Shown here one piece after another: positions 31,591-43,411 of a DNA stretch of 64,000 bases. The stretch's first letter is position 1; each line of letters opens with the position of its first letter. Source of the DNA: Morchella semilibera (taxonomy: Eukaryota; Ascomycota; Pezizomycetes; Pezizales; Morchellaceae); NCBI GenBank assembly GCA_009192285.1, contig WBVU01000004.1:3556001-3620000 (forward strand). Direction: 5' to 3'. Position numbers and translations under genes: made by a program. A model generated the notes under the pieces. It saw only the letters and a program-made list of their open reading frames with translations. It did no database searches and was not told the origin of the DNA.

Positions 31591-34457
31591 TATAGTAGGT
31601 ATGTACATGGACTGCCTATCAACACTCTGCGCCATGCCATGCCAAATGCACAGGCGATCTGCTACGTACATACGCCTGCAGATTACCAGTGCGCACGCTG
31701 CATGTCCGTCACCGTAGGGCGGAAAACGTGAGATGGACTCAGATGTTTCCCGGTACCAGAGTTGGACAGAAACGCTGCGGCTAGCTAGGTCACGTATGTA
31801 CAACTCAGACCGTTTATGCAAAGCGCGGGAGAGGTGGGGGGGGGGGTGGGAGGGAGTGGGGAGCAGCAAATCGGGTACGAAATTACTCCGATTGGCTCAG
31901 TCAGGGACTCGGCTTTGCCACGGAGTGGGATGTAGCGGCCTGGGCAGTGGTTTATTACTGTCTCGGAATATGAATCTTTAGAGAAAATGGCGTGTTAGTG
32001 TGCACAGTATATTCTATGGGGAACATTACGGGTCGGTGGTTATTCTCGTGGCGAATTGAGTGCTAATTATAAATTACTATACGACGCCCTCAGTCATTCA
32101 TTCACTCGAGACGAGGGCTGCTACGAGTTGTTACAGAATTGTATCAGCAATTAACCAAAGGCTAATGACACCTCTAGACCCCCCAGAAGGGCCCAACAGG
32201 ACCCTCAGAGCCCGAGCAGAACAAGGCTGAAGATTATCATCTCCCAATCCGAACGGTGCTTTGGCAGCGTTTCAGAGTCACGGCCACACCGACTGTGTAT
32301 TACTCGCCAGAGAGCTCTACGGCCACCCAGAAGATCTTCCGGAGCGCCGAGACCCTGTGGCAAGCACCCAGAGGAAACACTTGATGGATACTTCCAGCCT
32401 TGTTAATAATCCCTCTCGATCATGGAAGCTCACCCGGCTGAGAAAAACCTTTTCTTTCGCCACGGGTACGTAGTACTACGTAGTACACGTATGTGCTATT
32501 GCTATGCACGGATTAAGCTTAACTACTTACATGTACATATATACACACCTGAGCCCGATATCAAACCTTGATTCTCTCTAGGGGTTCGGTGCTCCGGGCA
32601 CTATCATTGGCCCATCGAGTAGTGTTCGGTAACAGCTTCGTTTGCGTGTGCGGTTCGAGCCCGAATGATTCTCCGCGGGATATCCCCCATCCTCCGCCTT
32701 GGAGCGGTTCAGTGAGCCATTTCCCCCCTCGTACTAGCCGATAGAAGACCATATCCAATAGCAACAGCAGAGTGAATACGGATGACTTCCCGTAGAAACT
32801 TATATCTCGGAATCTGTCGGTTCAGGCTCCTACACGCCAGGGACTGGGGGAAGCATATGATTGGTTGGTTAAGAGCCTTTGCCACACTGGCTAAAAAACC
32901 TACATAGACCTCGAATTACGTATCTCCGCCGTGTAGAAAGGGTCGGATTAGTTTACAAGGAACGTCTTGCAGCAACTAGGCTGAACTAACCAAGGCCTGT
33001 ATATGCATGTATTAATAAACCCAGATTCGGCTAAGATCGTTGCCAAGACCCAAGACCAATCATTGACCCTTTTATGTAAGTAGGTTAGCTGACCCGTCCG
33101 AGCGCGCGCTTGCCACACCTTATTTCAACCTCGGGGGGCAGTGTGGAGCGATCGACAATGTACCCCCCGTGTAGACGCCCCCGCGCGGTTGATTGCCCGC
33201 GATACTCTGCGGTTTTTTTTTTTTTTTTTTTTCGCCACTTGGGACATTTCGTACTCCGTGACCTTGGGACCGTACTTTCTCTTTTTCTTTTGCTCGACAT
33301 AGCCCCTGGCTCCGACCAGCCACGTACTTGGAAATTCCGCCCATAGCAATGAGTCTTGATCAATCTATTAATACTTTTGCTCTTAGAGTTAGGGCATGCT
33401 GCTAGACCGTCATGGAACATCACTCGATAACGCTAGCTACATGCATAATTGAGGGAGGGGTGGTCCTTGTTGTACGATAGGGAAGATTTTATTTCTCTTA
33501 GCTATAGCAAAGTGACTTACTCGGTAAGTATAGAAGTCTAAGGCCCCGATCGGACCCTGCGCCAGTGCTCATTTCCCCAGGGCAGGCTCGTTTGGTGCCC
33601 CGTCCGGAACTATCTTTTTGCTGTAGTTCATAGGAGACCAATACTGTTGGCCAATTAATTGAATTGTTTTTTTCTTGCAGAATGCCTGTTCGGTTGCAAT
33701 AATCATTGACCTCAATCTTGAGCTGTTCGGTAGCCGTCTCTAGCTGGGTCGTGTTGCCCCCCGAGGTCGGGTGGGGGCCGTAATTTAGTTTCCGCCTCCG
33801 AGGGGGGGCGGGGGAGGCTTTAGGTTTGCGTGGGTGGTGAAAACACAACACTCAATTAAAGTCGCCATGAAAACCATTTTTAAATTTGAAGTGATATCTC
33901 ACAGGAATAGAAATTGTTGTTGTAGTGAGACAGCTGTAAAGTTAATCATGATACCTACATATAAAGAAAGAAGGTCCAACAGTGGGGGAAAACAGACCCA
34001 AACATCACTACATGTATACGTAGTTTTGAGTGATATTTATGAAGGCCTCAAAATAGACAATTATTTCCCGTCGTGTTCCTCCGAATAGATTGGAACCGAA
34101 CGAAATTAACCTCAGAATAGTTTCCCCCGCCTCTGGCCTTAGCGAGCCATCTAGACATCAACTCCAAGGCCCCCATCGACGCTTAAATTCTTAGCGTGCA
34201 TACCAATACATTTTCGTAAAGGAACTACTCTCCTCGACTATACGATTCCGTATGTAGCCCCCGGGAAATCTATTCCCGCATCCTAACCAGCCAACGATAA
34301 CGATAACTGGCGCTATCCCGTTACGCCAACTACCTCACCCACTAACCACAACCTCCTCGAAGAAGACTTCCCAGAGCTTAAACCCAAGAGCATACATGTA
34401 TTTACATGACGCGCTAATGACCATTGTGTTGTTAGCATATGCCACCGTAACAATTCG

Positions 34458-34465
34458 TATAAATA
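34458..34465 (+). promoter_or_regulatory. Candidate TATA box of the PPxY membrane protein gene
   Basis: TATAAATA, 61 nt before the ATG at 34519. It decides the start: the in-frame ATG at 34396 lies upstream of this box and would not be in the transcript. Confidence 0.55.
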
Positions 34466-34518
34466 AGCGCATCCCCTCACCCAATTCTCCTCTTCTTCCA
34501 AGTATCTCTAACCGCAGA

Positions 34519-35676
34519 ATGGCCGCCCCAAAGAACATAGAACTGACCGACTACCCCCCACCGGCATACACCGACCCCGCCGCCAACCAACCCCGCCCTC
34601 CCCTCCCGCGCACACATGCCTCCTCTCCTCTCCCCTCCGTTGCCCGCAGCCACTCCATTCCCGACCTAGGTGACTACCATTACCCTCCTCACACTAGTCT
34701 TTTTGACAGCTCCCGCAGAACCTTTTTAGTCTTTCTCCTTTTTAACACTCCCCTCCTCATTTTTATCATCACCGACGTCATTATAACCCTCACCCAGCCC
34801 TCAAAACTATACAAAACTATTCTTCTCAGCGTTGAATTCGAGATCTCCACAAGATTAATCTCTGGCTTAACCTGTTTCTTCAATGCATTCCTCTTCTACC
34901 TCTTCGCGAGCCATCGTTCCACCCCCATCACCGCCAGCAACACCGCCATCTTTCTTACCGTACTTATCGCCGTTGCCTGCGTCTGCTCGCCCTTGTGGAC
35001 TCTTGGGTCCCCGGCGATGCACGATGCCGCAATTGTATGGCCGAGCTGTGCAGAGAAAGGGTATGCCTCGAGCGTCACTGTCAGTGTCGAGGTCAGGCGG
35101 GGCGCCAGCAATATCACTATTTCATCTACAGACAGTATACTAGGGCTACAACTAACGCCGACGGTGGTGGAGAGCCGTGATCTCGACCTATTCAGCGTCC
35201 GCGCGGTGCAGGGGCTGTCGAGTAGTGGTGTATGGGATTCCGTTTCCAGAGCAGGGGGGCTGGGCGTGGACATGTGGATCGACTCGACACGGCGGTATGG
35301 GGTATCCTACAACGGGAGCTTAAGAGGTGGCCGATTCACTGACGATCGCAACTTCTTTTTGGCGTTCCCAGAGCTGGCGATTAAGAGTGCAGAGAAACGA
35401 GTGTGGAGCTCTATAGACAAGAAGGAGAGGCCAGAAGTGGACCTTGTCGAGAACGGGAACGAGTCGGTGCTGATTACGGTCGATAATCAGAAGAAGACAC
35501 GGCCGTACAATCCCCAGTGGGATAGGTATAGCCCAGTGTGGGAGATGTGTAGTAAGTGGAGCGTAGCGCAGATGTTGGAGGATAGGGAGATCCTGGAAAA
35601 GACTTTGGTGCCAGTGACGAGGCTGGGAGTGGAGATGGAGCTGTGGGCGACTGAGAATAAGGATTCGGGGGAGTGA
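34519..35676 (+). CDS. Membrane protein with N-terminal PPxY motif, unknown function
   Basis: Single exon of 385 residues starting MAAPKNIELTDYPPPAYTD. The PPAY sequence at about residues 13-17 fits the PPxY ligand of WW domains, such as those of Rsp5/Nedd4 ubiquitin ligases. After a Pro/Ser-rich cytosolic-looking stretch come three hydrophobic segments, roughly 67-92 (FLVFLLFNTPLLIFIITDVI), 107-130 and 140-158. A soluble domain of about 220 residues follows, with several Asn-x-Ser/Thr sites (SNITISS, YNGSL, NGNES), suggesting an extracytosolic location. I recognise no family. Upstream extension to 34396 is possible in frame, but the TATA box favours this start. Confidence 0.8.
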   Translation: MAAPKNIELTDYPPPAYTDPAANQPRPPLPRTHASSPLPSVARSHSIPDLGDYHYPPHTSLFDSSRRTFLVFLLFNTPLLIFIITDVIITLTQPSKLYKTILLSVEFEISTRLISGLTCFFNAFLFYLFASHRSTPITASNTAIFLTVLIAVACVCSPLWTLGSPAMHDAAIVWPSCAEKGYASSVTVSVEVRRGASNITISSTDSILGLQLTPTVVESRDLDLFSVRAVQGLSSSGVWDSVSRAGGLGVDMWIDSTRRYGVSYNGSLRGGRFTDDRNFFLAFPELAIKSAEKRVWSSIDKKERPEVDLVENGNESVLITVDNQKKTRPYNPQWDRYSPVWEMCSKWSVAQMLEDREILEKTLVPVTRLGVEMELWATENKDSGE

Positions 35677-36690
35677 ACCGAGTGATAGGCTGTGAAGGAA
35701 TATATGCTAGTTTAGTATTTATATACTTCTTCTTTGGTTTTCAGTTTGGGGAAGGAAGGTGTTTTTTATGTGGCTCCACATAGTAGGTATACGTGTAATT
35801 ATAATTTGAAGGATCTTAAGGCATACGTCATGTCCAATTATAATACCCGGATATCATGCACGGCGGAAAGGAAGCATTACAACAGGAAACGACTAATCAT
35901 GTTGAAAGCCAGTTGATCCAAGATATTAATATTAAGATTCTACCGCATATACATATACCTTCCTGCAAGTGAACCAGAGACCCTTGGCACCTCCAACCTT
36001 CACCCAACTTTTGGCAGTGGCTGTGCCAACGCTGCAAGATTCTGGTCAACAGTTTTCCATTTTCCGTTTAGCGCTTCCAAAAGTTAGGCGAAAAGTTGCA
36101 AAGCAACGCGGTGCCGAAACTGTCTATTGATTGATCATTACCGCTTGCCGGTCCTGGTGGGGAGAAGTAGGTACGTACATGTAATCAGTCCCACGAGATT
36201 ATTCGAGTTCATAAAAAGGCCAACTGTAGTCTAGACGCAGTTTTCAGAAGTGTATTTTAGTGGTCAGTATCCTTGCCTCTTGGGTCGATCATGATCACCA
36301 TTAGGATCGATCGATGAGATAAGGCGATCGATGTTGATCTTCTTAGAGGTTCAAGAATTTGGGTGCTGGTAACGTCAGGGTGGAGGTCAAGGTCATAAAA
36401 CCCTGATCTAGGTCTAATAAAAATCGGGGTGGTGGTAACACGGTGTCGTCCTACATCATACATACCTTAATAGTCCTGACCTTAGGCTGGCACCCGAATT
36501 AATTCGCTGATGAGACTAGCTAGCTAGGATGTTCCCACATCCCTGCCCCGCCATATGGCGTACTTCCCTTTCTTCAGCGCGTCCTCGTCTTCCCTGTCAA
36601 TCAGACATCAAATCCACTCTCGCTCACCAAGGTATAATAAAAATAACTCGTCCGCCCTGATCAGAAATCCGGGCGCCGGATGATAGTCTA

Positions 36691-36768
36691 TGATTCTGGC
36701 AGGGTTCGAACCTGCGGCCTTCTGCGGTCTTCTGTAAAGCAGACGCGCTTCCACTACGCTACAGAATC
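36691..36768 (-). tRNA. tRNA-Val(TAC) with a 6-nt intron
   Basis: Acceptor GATTCTG/CAGAATC is perfect, the D arm is GCGT/GCGC, the anticodon stem TCTGC/GCAGA is perfect and the T arm GCAGG/CCTGC encloses TTCGAAC. The loop TTTACA gives anticodon TAC. Six bases (36727-36732, GAAGAC on the minus strand) at position 37/38 are best read as an intron. CTGCTTTACA is the standard core of eukaryotic tRNA-Val(UAC). Confidence 0.93.
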
Positions 36769-36955
36769 CTGGTTACTGCAAGGATCAACGTTCTATTTGG
36801 TTACAAAAAGGCGAGTGACACCCTGTGATCGGATTTCTATGACCTGAGGTTGGTGAGATAAACCGTCTTCTGGCTGTACTTGTCAGCTTGTGCGTTGACC
36901 TTTGCCTGGTAACAGAACTGGGATGGTTTCTTGGTACCCTGGGCCGCCACCAATA

Positions 36956-37006
36956 GTTGCAACCACAAGTCCACCATCTACAGACTTACCCCTACATCCG
37001 TAGTAC
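36956..37006 (+). mobile_element. MITE family B, right-half fragment
   Basis: Matches the right half of 31541-31590: GTTGCAACCAC in the loop part, then CTACAGACTTACCCCTACA and CCGTAGTAC with one change. The left arm is missing, so it is a truncated or decayed copy. Confidence 0.75.
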
Positions 37007-38127
37007 ATGTATCTTGGCAGCGGTCACATCAATCCCACCAAGAATCAACCTCTCAGTAGCACGACATGTAAGTGCTAAATACCTCATGTGGTATTGAATT
37101 GGGCGCTGCGGCGTGATAATAGGACTGATTACCATAGTAATCGAAGCAAACAAAGAGGACAATACATACATATCTAATCTCATACCCGTATGTACTTCTT
37201 AGCCTTCCCACACCTATACAAACTAGAATAGTTCATCATAGACTATCACTCGGGTCTTGAGTCAGCTCTTCGGATAAATTTGCCGGCACAGTTTGTACTA
37301 CAAGAACACCAAGTCACCAAATACTACCACTACTGCTGCTCCCCCTCCCCTTCCCTCCTAGCAGCTAGCCTACAGCCCAACCGGCCTCAAGCCGTGAGTT
37401 CGTTAACGTTAGATTTTGCACTTTCTAACTCTCTCTCTTAAAAAAAACGCCATATCCTGATATATTAGCACCCATCAGTTGGCCCTTATAAATAACTCGG
37501 CTGCAAATCTAGGACTCTATTGTCTCATAAACACACTAAGAGAAGACGGACCATGCTAGCTGACTTTGACGTCACTAGATAGATCAGGGAAGAAATCCAG
37601 ATTGTAATTGGGTCTCATTGGCAGCGCTTGTTTAAAGTTAAAAAAAAATGTTAGCCTTATCTTTGTGGTCATGTTAAAATCTGACCACTGGGGCGTCGGA
37701 ATCTTGCATATGTGCTGCACACCAATCCAATTTCTGGATCTGGGGGACATTCTGGGTGCTATACGGTGACTATACACCACAGGAAGCAAGGCATCGTGAG
37801 GCGAAACTGTCTATCTAGTACTGATGGAATTATGTTGCTGGAAACAGACATTGTTCTAAGAATATAGGCCCATACATATCTCTTTTGTAAAGTTGGAAAA
37901 AAAGAAATATTATACGGACTCCTTCGCCGGCTACGGCCACTCCACTCCTCTGCGGAATAACCCAAGACACCAATGATTCGGATTGGTAGCGCACGGCCCA
38001 CCGTAAAAAAAGCAAAATAAGAGACAAAAGCAAAATGCATTCTCGAACACACGTGGCGACGCACCAAACTAGTCTAACTAAAACATATCTGTCCACTCGT
38101 ACTACCCTCCCATACCCCACCCTTATC

Positions 38128-38983
38128 CTACTGCTCCTCCATCGCCGCCCCCCTCCTCCTCCTCCGCTGTGTCTTCCTCCCCGAATCCCCATCTGGCGGC
38201 ACCCCCCATCTGTACTTCACGATCGGGATCTCCTCCTTATGCACCATCCTCCGATGCTGTAGTAGGTTATGCTTTCTCGTAAAACCCTTCGTACGCTTAC
38301 ACTCTGGATGAAGGCACTTAAACTCTACCAGTGCCGGATTATTACTGTTGTTGCCCACACCCGCACCACCCCTTCCCCGCACCCCTATACTGGCTTCCAG
38401 TCCGTAGGCCGGTGCCGCCGGTGCCGCTGCCGCTGCTACAAGGGCGAAATTTCCCGGTGGCATCGGGATCGCGGGGTCGTTCTTATCGTTGAGGAGCTGC
38501 GTATAGCTCGAATGCATGTATTTAGACTGCAAACTCTCCCGAGTAAGGCAATAAACCTGCTGGGATATGCCTGGCCTTGGTCCATGCAAAAGATCGTCAT
38601 ACGCTTCTTGCATCAAAATAGAGCCCGGAGATTCTTGCTGGTCCTTCGGTAAAATCGCCGTTCCATTCTCGGGCAGATACTGCCCGTTCGGGGTCGGATA
38701 ATGTTCAAAGTACTGCACGTCATCATCATCATCTTTCCATGTCCAGTAACCTAGATGTTGCTGCTGCTGGTGCTGCTGCTGCACACTCCACGGGGCATCA
38801 AAACATATACATCCCGACATGGCCCGGGCGTATATCTTGTCTGGGATGGGCCTGTGGGTGCAGGTTCTGTTCTCCCGCGCCCATGGCTGTGGGGGGGAGG
38901 GAGGGGTTGGTTAAGAATTGGTTTACTATCTCGTCGAGCATCTGGACAAGCTCGTCGGGCGGTATTCTCAGAAGCTCGTCCAT
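38128..38983 (-). CDS. Single-finger C2H2 zinc-finger protein (paralogue 2)
   Basis: Predicted 271 residues. The main exon is 38128-38886. A first exon, 38927-38983 (MDELLRIPPDELVQMLDEI), is joined through a 40-nt GT-AG intron that keeps phase. An alternative is a start at the ATG at 38818-38820 inside the main exon. A Gln/His-rich stretch (QQQHQQQQH) and an Asp run follow. The finger near the C-terminus reads CLHPEC...FTRKHNLLQHRRMVH with C-x4-C-x14-H-x4-H spacing, then KEEIPIVKYRWG. This parallels KTKFRFG after the finger of the gene at 28048-29220. The end is basic (KTQRRRRRG) and may direct nuclear import. Outside the finger the two proteins share little, so they are old paralogues or members of one fungal finger type. 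The 40-nt intron is unusually short. Confidence 0.72.
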
Positions 38984-39226
38984 ATTCTGAATGAACTGTG
39001 AACGAGGTCGGTGTCCGCCACTGTGGTTTCGTGCTTGTTTCTGTTGATCTACGTGGTGCTGCACCGTTCGTGGAGGTTCTCGACAGGCGGGGCGCTGTGC
39101 CGGCTGTCGATATATAATATAAGATATAAAAGATAGAAAAGATAGAAAATGTCCGAGGGGGCCAGGGGGGGGGGGGTTGGTCTGATAATTAGCGGAAAGA
39201 GAATGGCGGGCTGCTAGCTAAGCTGG

Positions 39227-39234
39227 CCTTTATA
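39227..39234 (-). promoter_or_regulatory. Candidate TATA box of C2H2 paralogue 2
   Basis: TATAAAGG on the minus strand, about 245 nt before the proposed ATG at 38983. It would imply a leader of roughly 200 nt that includes the C/G run at 39165-39176. Confidence 0.35.
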
Positions 39235-40671
39235 CTATTATTCTCAGTACCCTTGACATTATAACCCTTTCCTACTGTTGTTGCCTCCCATTAGCTGCTA
39301 GCTAGAGGTTCGTCGTCGAGAAAGAAAAAAAAGGTGCGAATTTTCTGCGCACGCCCTAGTACTACCTACATACATACTCATATCATGTACATAGGGCCGG
39401 AGGAATTGTGACCACCCACCATGGCCCAACGGTACTTAGGAGAGAGGGTACGGTTATACGTATAGACTGCGAATCTTCAATCAATTTTTTGCAATTTTCT
39501 GCTGTACACGTTGTCTACTCTGAGCACCTTGCGCGCACGCGGAGTAATATTTGGCCAGTTAAAAAAAAGAGATGCCCCCCTCCGCCCTCAAGCAGCTATA
39601 TATGGACCTCCATTGTTATTTATTATATATCATCAAGCCGGAGGGGCCTAACATTTTCCTCCATATATTCTATAACGTGGCAGAATGACGCGTGGGATAT
39701 TTAAATCCAGCTTAATTCCGGATAGAACTATGATAATTATTCCCTCTAACCATCATGATCAGATAGCAGGGCCCGGGTCGATATCTCCCTTCACATGTCC
39801 TTGAGCTCACAACCAACTAGATGCTGCCCGAGGTGCCAGATTTGTGTGTGAACCAATCATAGATACAAAGTTTGAGAGACAAAATTAATCGCATCGCAGA
39901 GCTTGTAAAGTGCAAATAAAACACAGTTGCAGCCGTTAGTGGGCTTCATGAAACTATTACTTCCGGAGAGAAGAATACATCTCCATGACCCATCGATCGA
40001 CGTCTGCCCTGCAAATGCAGTCCACAGGAACTGAGGTAGCATCCTGCAAGATCCCCCCCACAATTGTGCCGTCACTCTAATTCATCACCTTAAATCTTCA
40101 CCACCTTCCACACCCTCCCGCGCCTCGGCCCCCACAAATAAGTAAATGTGCTATCCTCCCCCCCCCCCCCCCCCTCTTCCCCTTCCCAACGCGCCGTTGA
40201 GCTTGAATACCCACCCACCCACCATCCTAATCAACCGCTCCAACTACATGTATCCTGCACTACTGTCAACGCACGCCACCCATCCAGACACCCTCTCAAT
40301 CAAATCTCTCCAGCTCCTGCAGCTCCTGTCAACGTATATACATACATCCTTACGTACATGTATCAAAGGCTAGACAGATCACTAATCGTAACCCTCCCCC
40401 TACTTTCCCCCATTCCTCCGTACGCCCTAAAATCCATCTAATTCCGGGCTCGACGTCCTGCAGGTGGCCGAACCTTCCGTGCAGCACTTCACCAATTTTA
40501 CCTAGTCCCTGGGTTCGCGTGTCTTCAGAGACCTACATACCTGCATGATTGGGGTCCCCCGGTGTTGCCTAGTTCAAGCCAAGCGCCAATCATGGGGGCG
40601 CGGAAGGAGCGCCTGCGTTAAACGAATTAGCCACAACCTACAGTGCCGCAGAGACCAATAGGTTATGTATG

Positions 40672-40812
40672 TACTCGTCTACCAGCATAAGAACCAGAAA
40701 ATGCAATTACTCAGGGCAAGGATAGTATGTACGGACTGACGATGATCTCTCCTACAAATCGTTCCTGTTTCTGTCACTTGCATTTTCTGGTTCGTATGCT
40801 GGTAGATGAGTA
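40672..40812. mobile_element. MITE-like inverted-repeat element, 141 bp
   Basis: Arms 40672-40706 and 40778-40812 are near-perfect 35-bp inverted repeats (TACTCGTCTACCAGCAT... against ...ATGCTGGTAGATGAGTA), separated by about 70 bp. TA dinucleotides lie at both tips, consistent with a TA target. No coding content and no second copy in the window. Confidence 0.75.
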
Positions 40813-43411
40813 ATAGACAGGTGAGATAAACACATAAGCTTAACCTTATCCTATATAAAGCTTACAGTGGCGATCAAACGTCACTACGCGCGTGGGCCTA
40901 TATATGGTAAGCTATTGATTATTTAAGCTCCTTAATTTAGGGGGGATGTAGAGTTGGCTTTGGAGATACTGTATCGAAAAGAAGCACACGTAATATATAT
41001 GTATCATCGTAGGAACGTTATTGTTTGGGGTTACCGGCGAAATTGCCGCGTGTTTCTGAGGTGTCAAAAAGGTTCTATTTTAACAATCGATCTTTACCAT
41101 GCGTAGACCAATCAAAGGAAAAACATTGCTTTGCAATAGTTTCCCTCAGAAAACCGACGCTAAGAACCTGTAGGTAGGTACATCGAGAATGAAAGAGGCT
41201 CTAGATGCGGAAAAGTCAGGTGAAGGAATCGAAGGAATCGAATCGGTACTGTGGCATGCCCACACCTCTGTAGCGGATAAATCCTGCATGCAGGTGGCTT
41301 GTATGCGCATTTCTGCCGGTTGCTGCGCTGCCACTTGTGCTATTACACAGACTCTCAGCCATACTTAACTTACACGTGAGTGTAGTACGGGAGTAAGGAT
41401 ATTATGGCGGTGTTTGTGCTGCACCTCAAGGGAGGATGTGGTACTTTCAAGTTCAGAATTATTAATTAGCAACATATATTGATAAGTTTTAATAAATATC
41501 AACTCCGCCCCTTTCAACTTCGCACTACAATAATCCTGTTTTACACCGCTTCATTAGGTTTCTCATAGTAATCGGCACTGACATTTGCAGGAGTCTCGCC
41601 TTCAACCCAAATTTCTGGCTATCGGGACCGGTCGCGGGACTAATGGGAGGTCTCACTAAAGTGATTTGAACAGGGTCACCTTGTCTGCTCTATGGAGATC
41701 TCCCCCTTTCTTCTAAGATCGTCGGGCCTGGATTAAGGTGCCTGTAATATACTGTTCAGGTGTTAGTTAGTTAGTACTGTTTAAAGCCCGTGACGCGAGA
41801 GCTTAGGGCCGTTAGAAAGACCCTCCAACTCCTGTAGGTTGATTGGAAAATGCTTTTAAAGTTGGTATTTTCTCCTCCCATATAGCGCAAGCCATACTAT
41901 TCATACCGAGAATGGACTTATTTGGCTAGTAAAGCTACTAGAAGGTGCTATAAAAGAACATTGGTAAGAGAGTTGTATGCGGAGATCTGGGTGTCCCGTG
42001 CTTCTGCTACGCCCCTATTATGCTACTGTCCTCTATGGCCTCTAGGTGAGACTATATCGGAATTAGAGAAAATGAAATCAGATTCGAAAGAATCATCACA
42101 GACGTACACAAGTTAGTGCTTATAATATTCAGTCGCTACTCACTTATCTCTCGAGGATGCACCGAAGTACAACCTTGGGCCCTCCTACCACAACACACCA
42201 TTTTACGATGTATACAGAGTGTCACTCAGTTAGTCAGAACACTGCCACAAGCATACCAATCCCCCAACGCCGACTACTGGCAACGGAGCACAACGTAGCC
42301 AACCCTCTATCGCGCTCATGGTCTCTTCCACACATCTCCATACCTTTCGACATAATTCACTGGCAAGACTTTCAGGGCGGACCCTCCGTGTCTAGAGGCT
42401 TCGAACGCGTGTAATGTTAGTTACCTAGTGTTTGTCCGGTACGGGGCGGAAATAAGAACGCTGATTATCAATTCACGCCAGGTGGCGAAGGGAGACTGAG
42501 TTTAATGTTGTCCGGGTTGATATTTATAAGACTAAAACTCCAAAGGCAAGGTTAATTTGAGGCAGGTATATTGACTGCTTACGTAGGATTCGGGCTTGAG
42601 CCCTATTCTCTCAAAGTGCGTTTCGATATTTTTCGGAATTTTTTTAGGACGCATAGGTGCTGAAATCTCAAACTCCCTCGAGGTGAGACATGAAAGTGCT
42701 TGGGGGCCACGTTGGTCGTGCATAGCTCCACTTAGTGTAATTTGGCTAAATCATAGTCAAGTTTAAGTCACAATTTAGAGTTTCCTGCAGGAGGACAGCG
42801 GGCCCCCTTCGGATATGGCATCTGGACGTTCATACGCCACGCATATATGCACACCAGTCTTGTCTGATATAGACATGCCATCCTAGGGTTAGGGCTCGGG
42901 ATAGAGCTATAGCCCATCGGCTGATAGTTCACTTGCGAAGCGGACGATTGTCGGATCGTTTAGTGGCATATGCATGCACAGAGATCTCTGAGAAGCTTTC
43001 GGGTATTTCTATGGTGAGATCTTTCCTCCAGCAATATAACTGGCCTCGTGGTCCTAGAGGATGTGATATCACTTTTTGTTCGAAGGTGGAAGGCAACGTT
43101 GAAGTCAACAATTGAATGATAAAGAAAGACTACAAATTGCAATAATCATAGCAATTGAATCTGTAAATAGCAATCTTCAAGAGTGAAACCTCTCTGCGGT
43201 CCCGACGTTACTCAAGTAGCATTCATATCTAATCGATCAGTCAGCATCCCATACATGTAGCTTAGGTAAGTGTGTGCCTTGGCATAAATCGTCATCACCC
43301 CAACCTGCTCGTTGCCCCTGTTCTCAGCTCAACAGCTCCCAACCTTCGTTCACTTGACATCACCACTATCACCATCGCTCTCAAACACGCAAACAACTTC
43401 AGCAAACTGCC

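Larger units (their letters stand above)
29221..34457. other. Intergenic, mobile-element debris, no gene seen
   Basis: About 5.2 kb. It contains the 8-bp tandem repeat at 29915-29946, a C13 run at 30187-30199, a GGAAA-rich tract near 30760-30810, two MITE-like elements (30888-31004 and 31501-31590), a G11 run at 31836-31846, an isolated B-box-like GGTTCGAGCCC near 32660, 'gacttcccgta' near 32782 resembling the end of the element at 61202, and a 20-nt T run near 33212. A lysine-rich frame across that T run on the minus strand is an artefact of the homopolymer. Confidence 0.5.
35677..38127. other. Intergenic with one tRNA and a MITE fragment
   Basis: Contains tRNA-Val at 36691-36768 and the half-element at 36956-37006. 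A weak inverted repeat of 'aacttttgg' type lies near 36006-36095. No gene is supported. Confidence 0.5.
38984..43411. other. Intergenic, no gene seen
   Basis: About 4.4 kb. Holds the candidate TATA box at 39227-39234, a G12 run at 39165-39176, a C17 run at 40158-40174, the MITE-like element at 40672-40812 and TACATGTA copies near 40245 and 43252. No gene is supported. Confidence 0.5.

Noticed and set aside
32640-32690. B-box GGTTCGAGCCC, also near 15166
   Set aside because: Isolated B boxes without a foldable cloverleaf or matched A box; not enough to call a tRNA or SINE.
33085-33423. Lys-run frames on the minus strand
   Set aside because: Three overlapping frames all read through a 20-nt homopolymer, so the open state is a composition effect.
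34396-34518. Earlier ATG for the PPxY membrane protein
   Set aside because: It lies upstream of the TATA box at 34458, and the 41 extra residues look unlike the rest.
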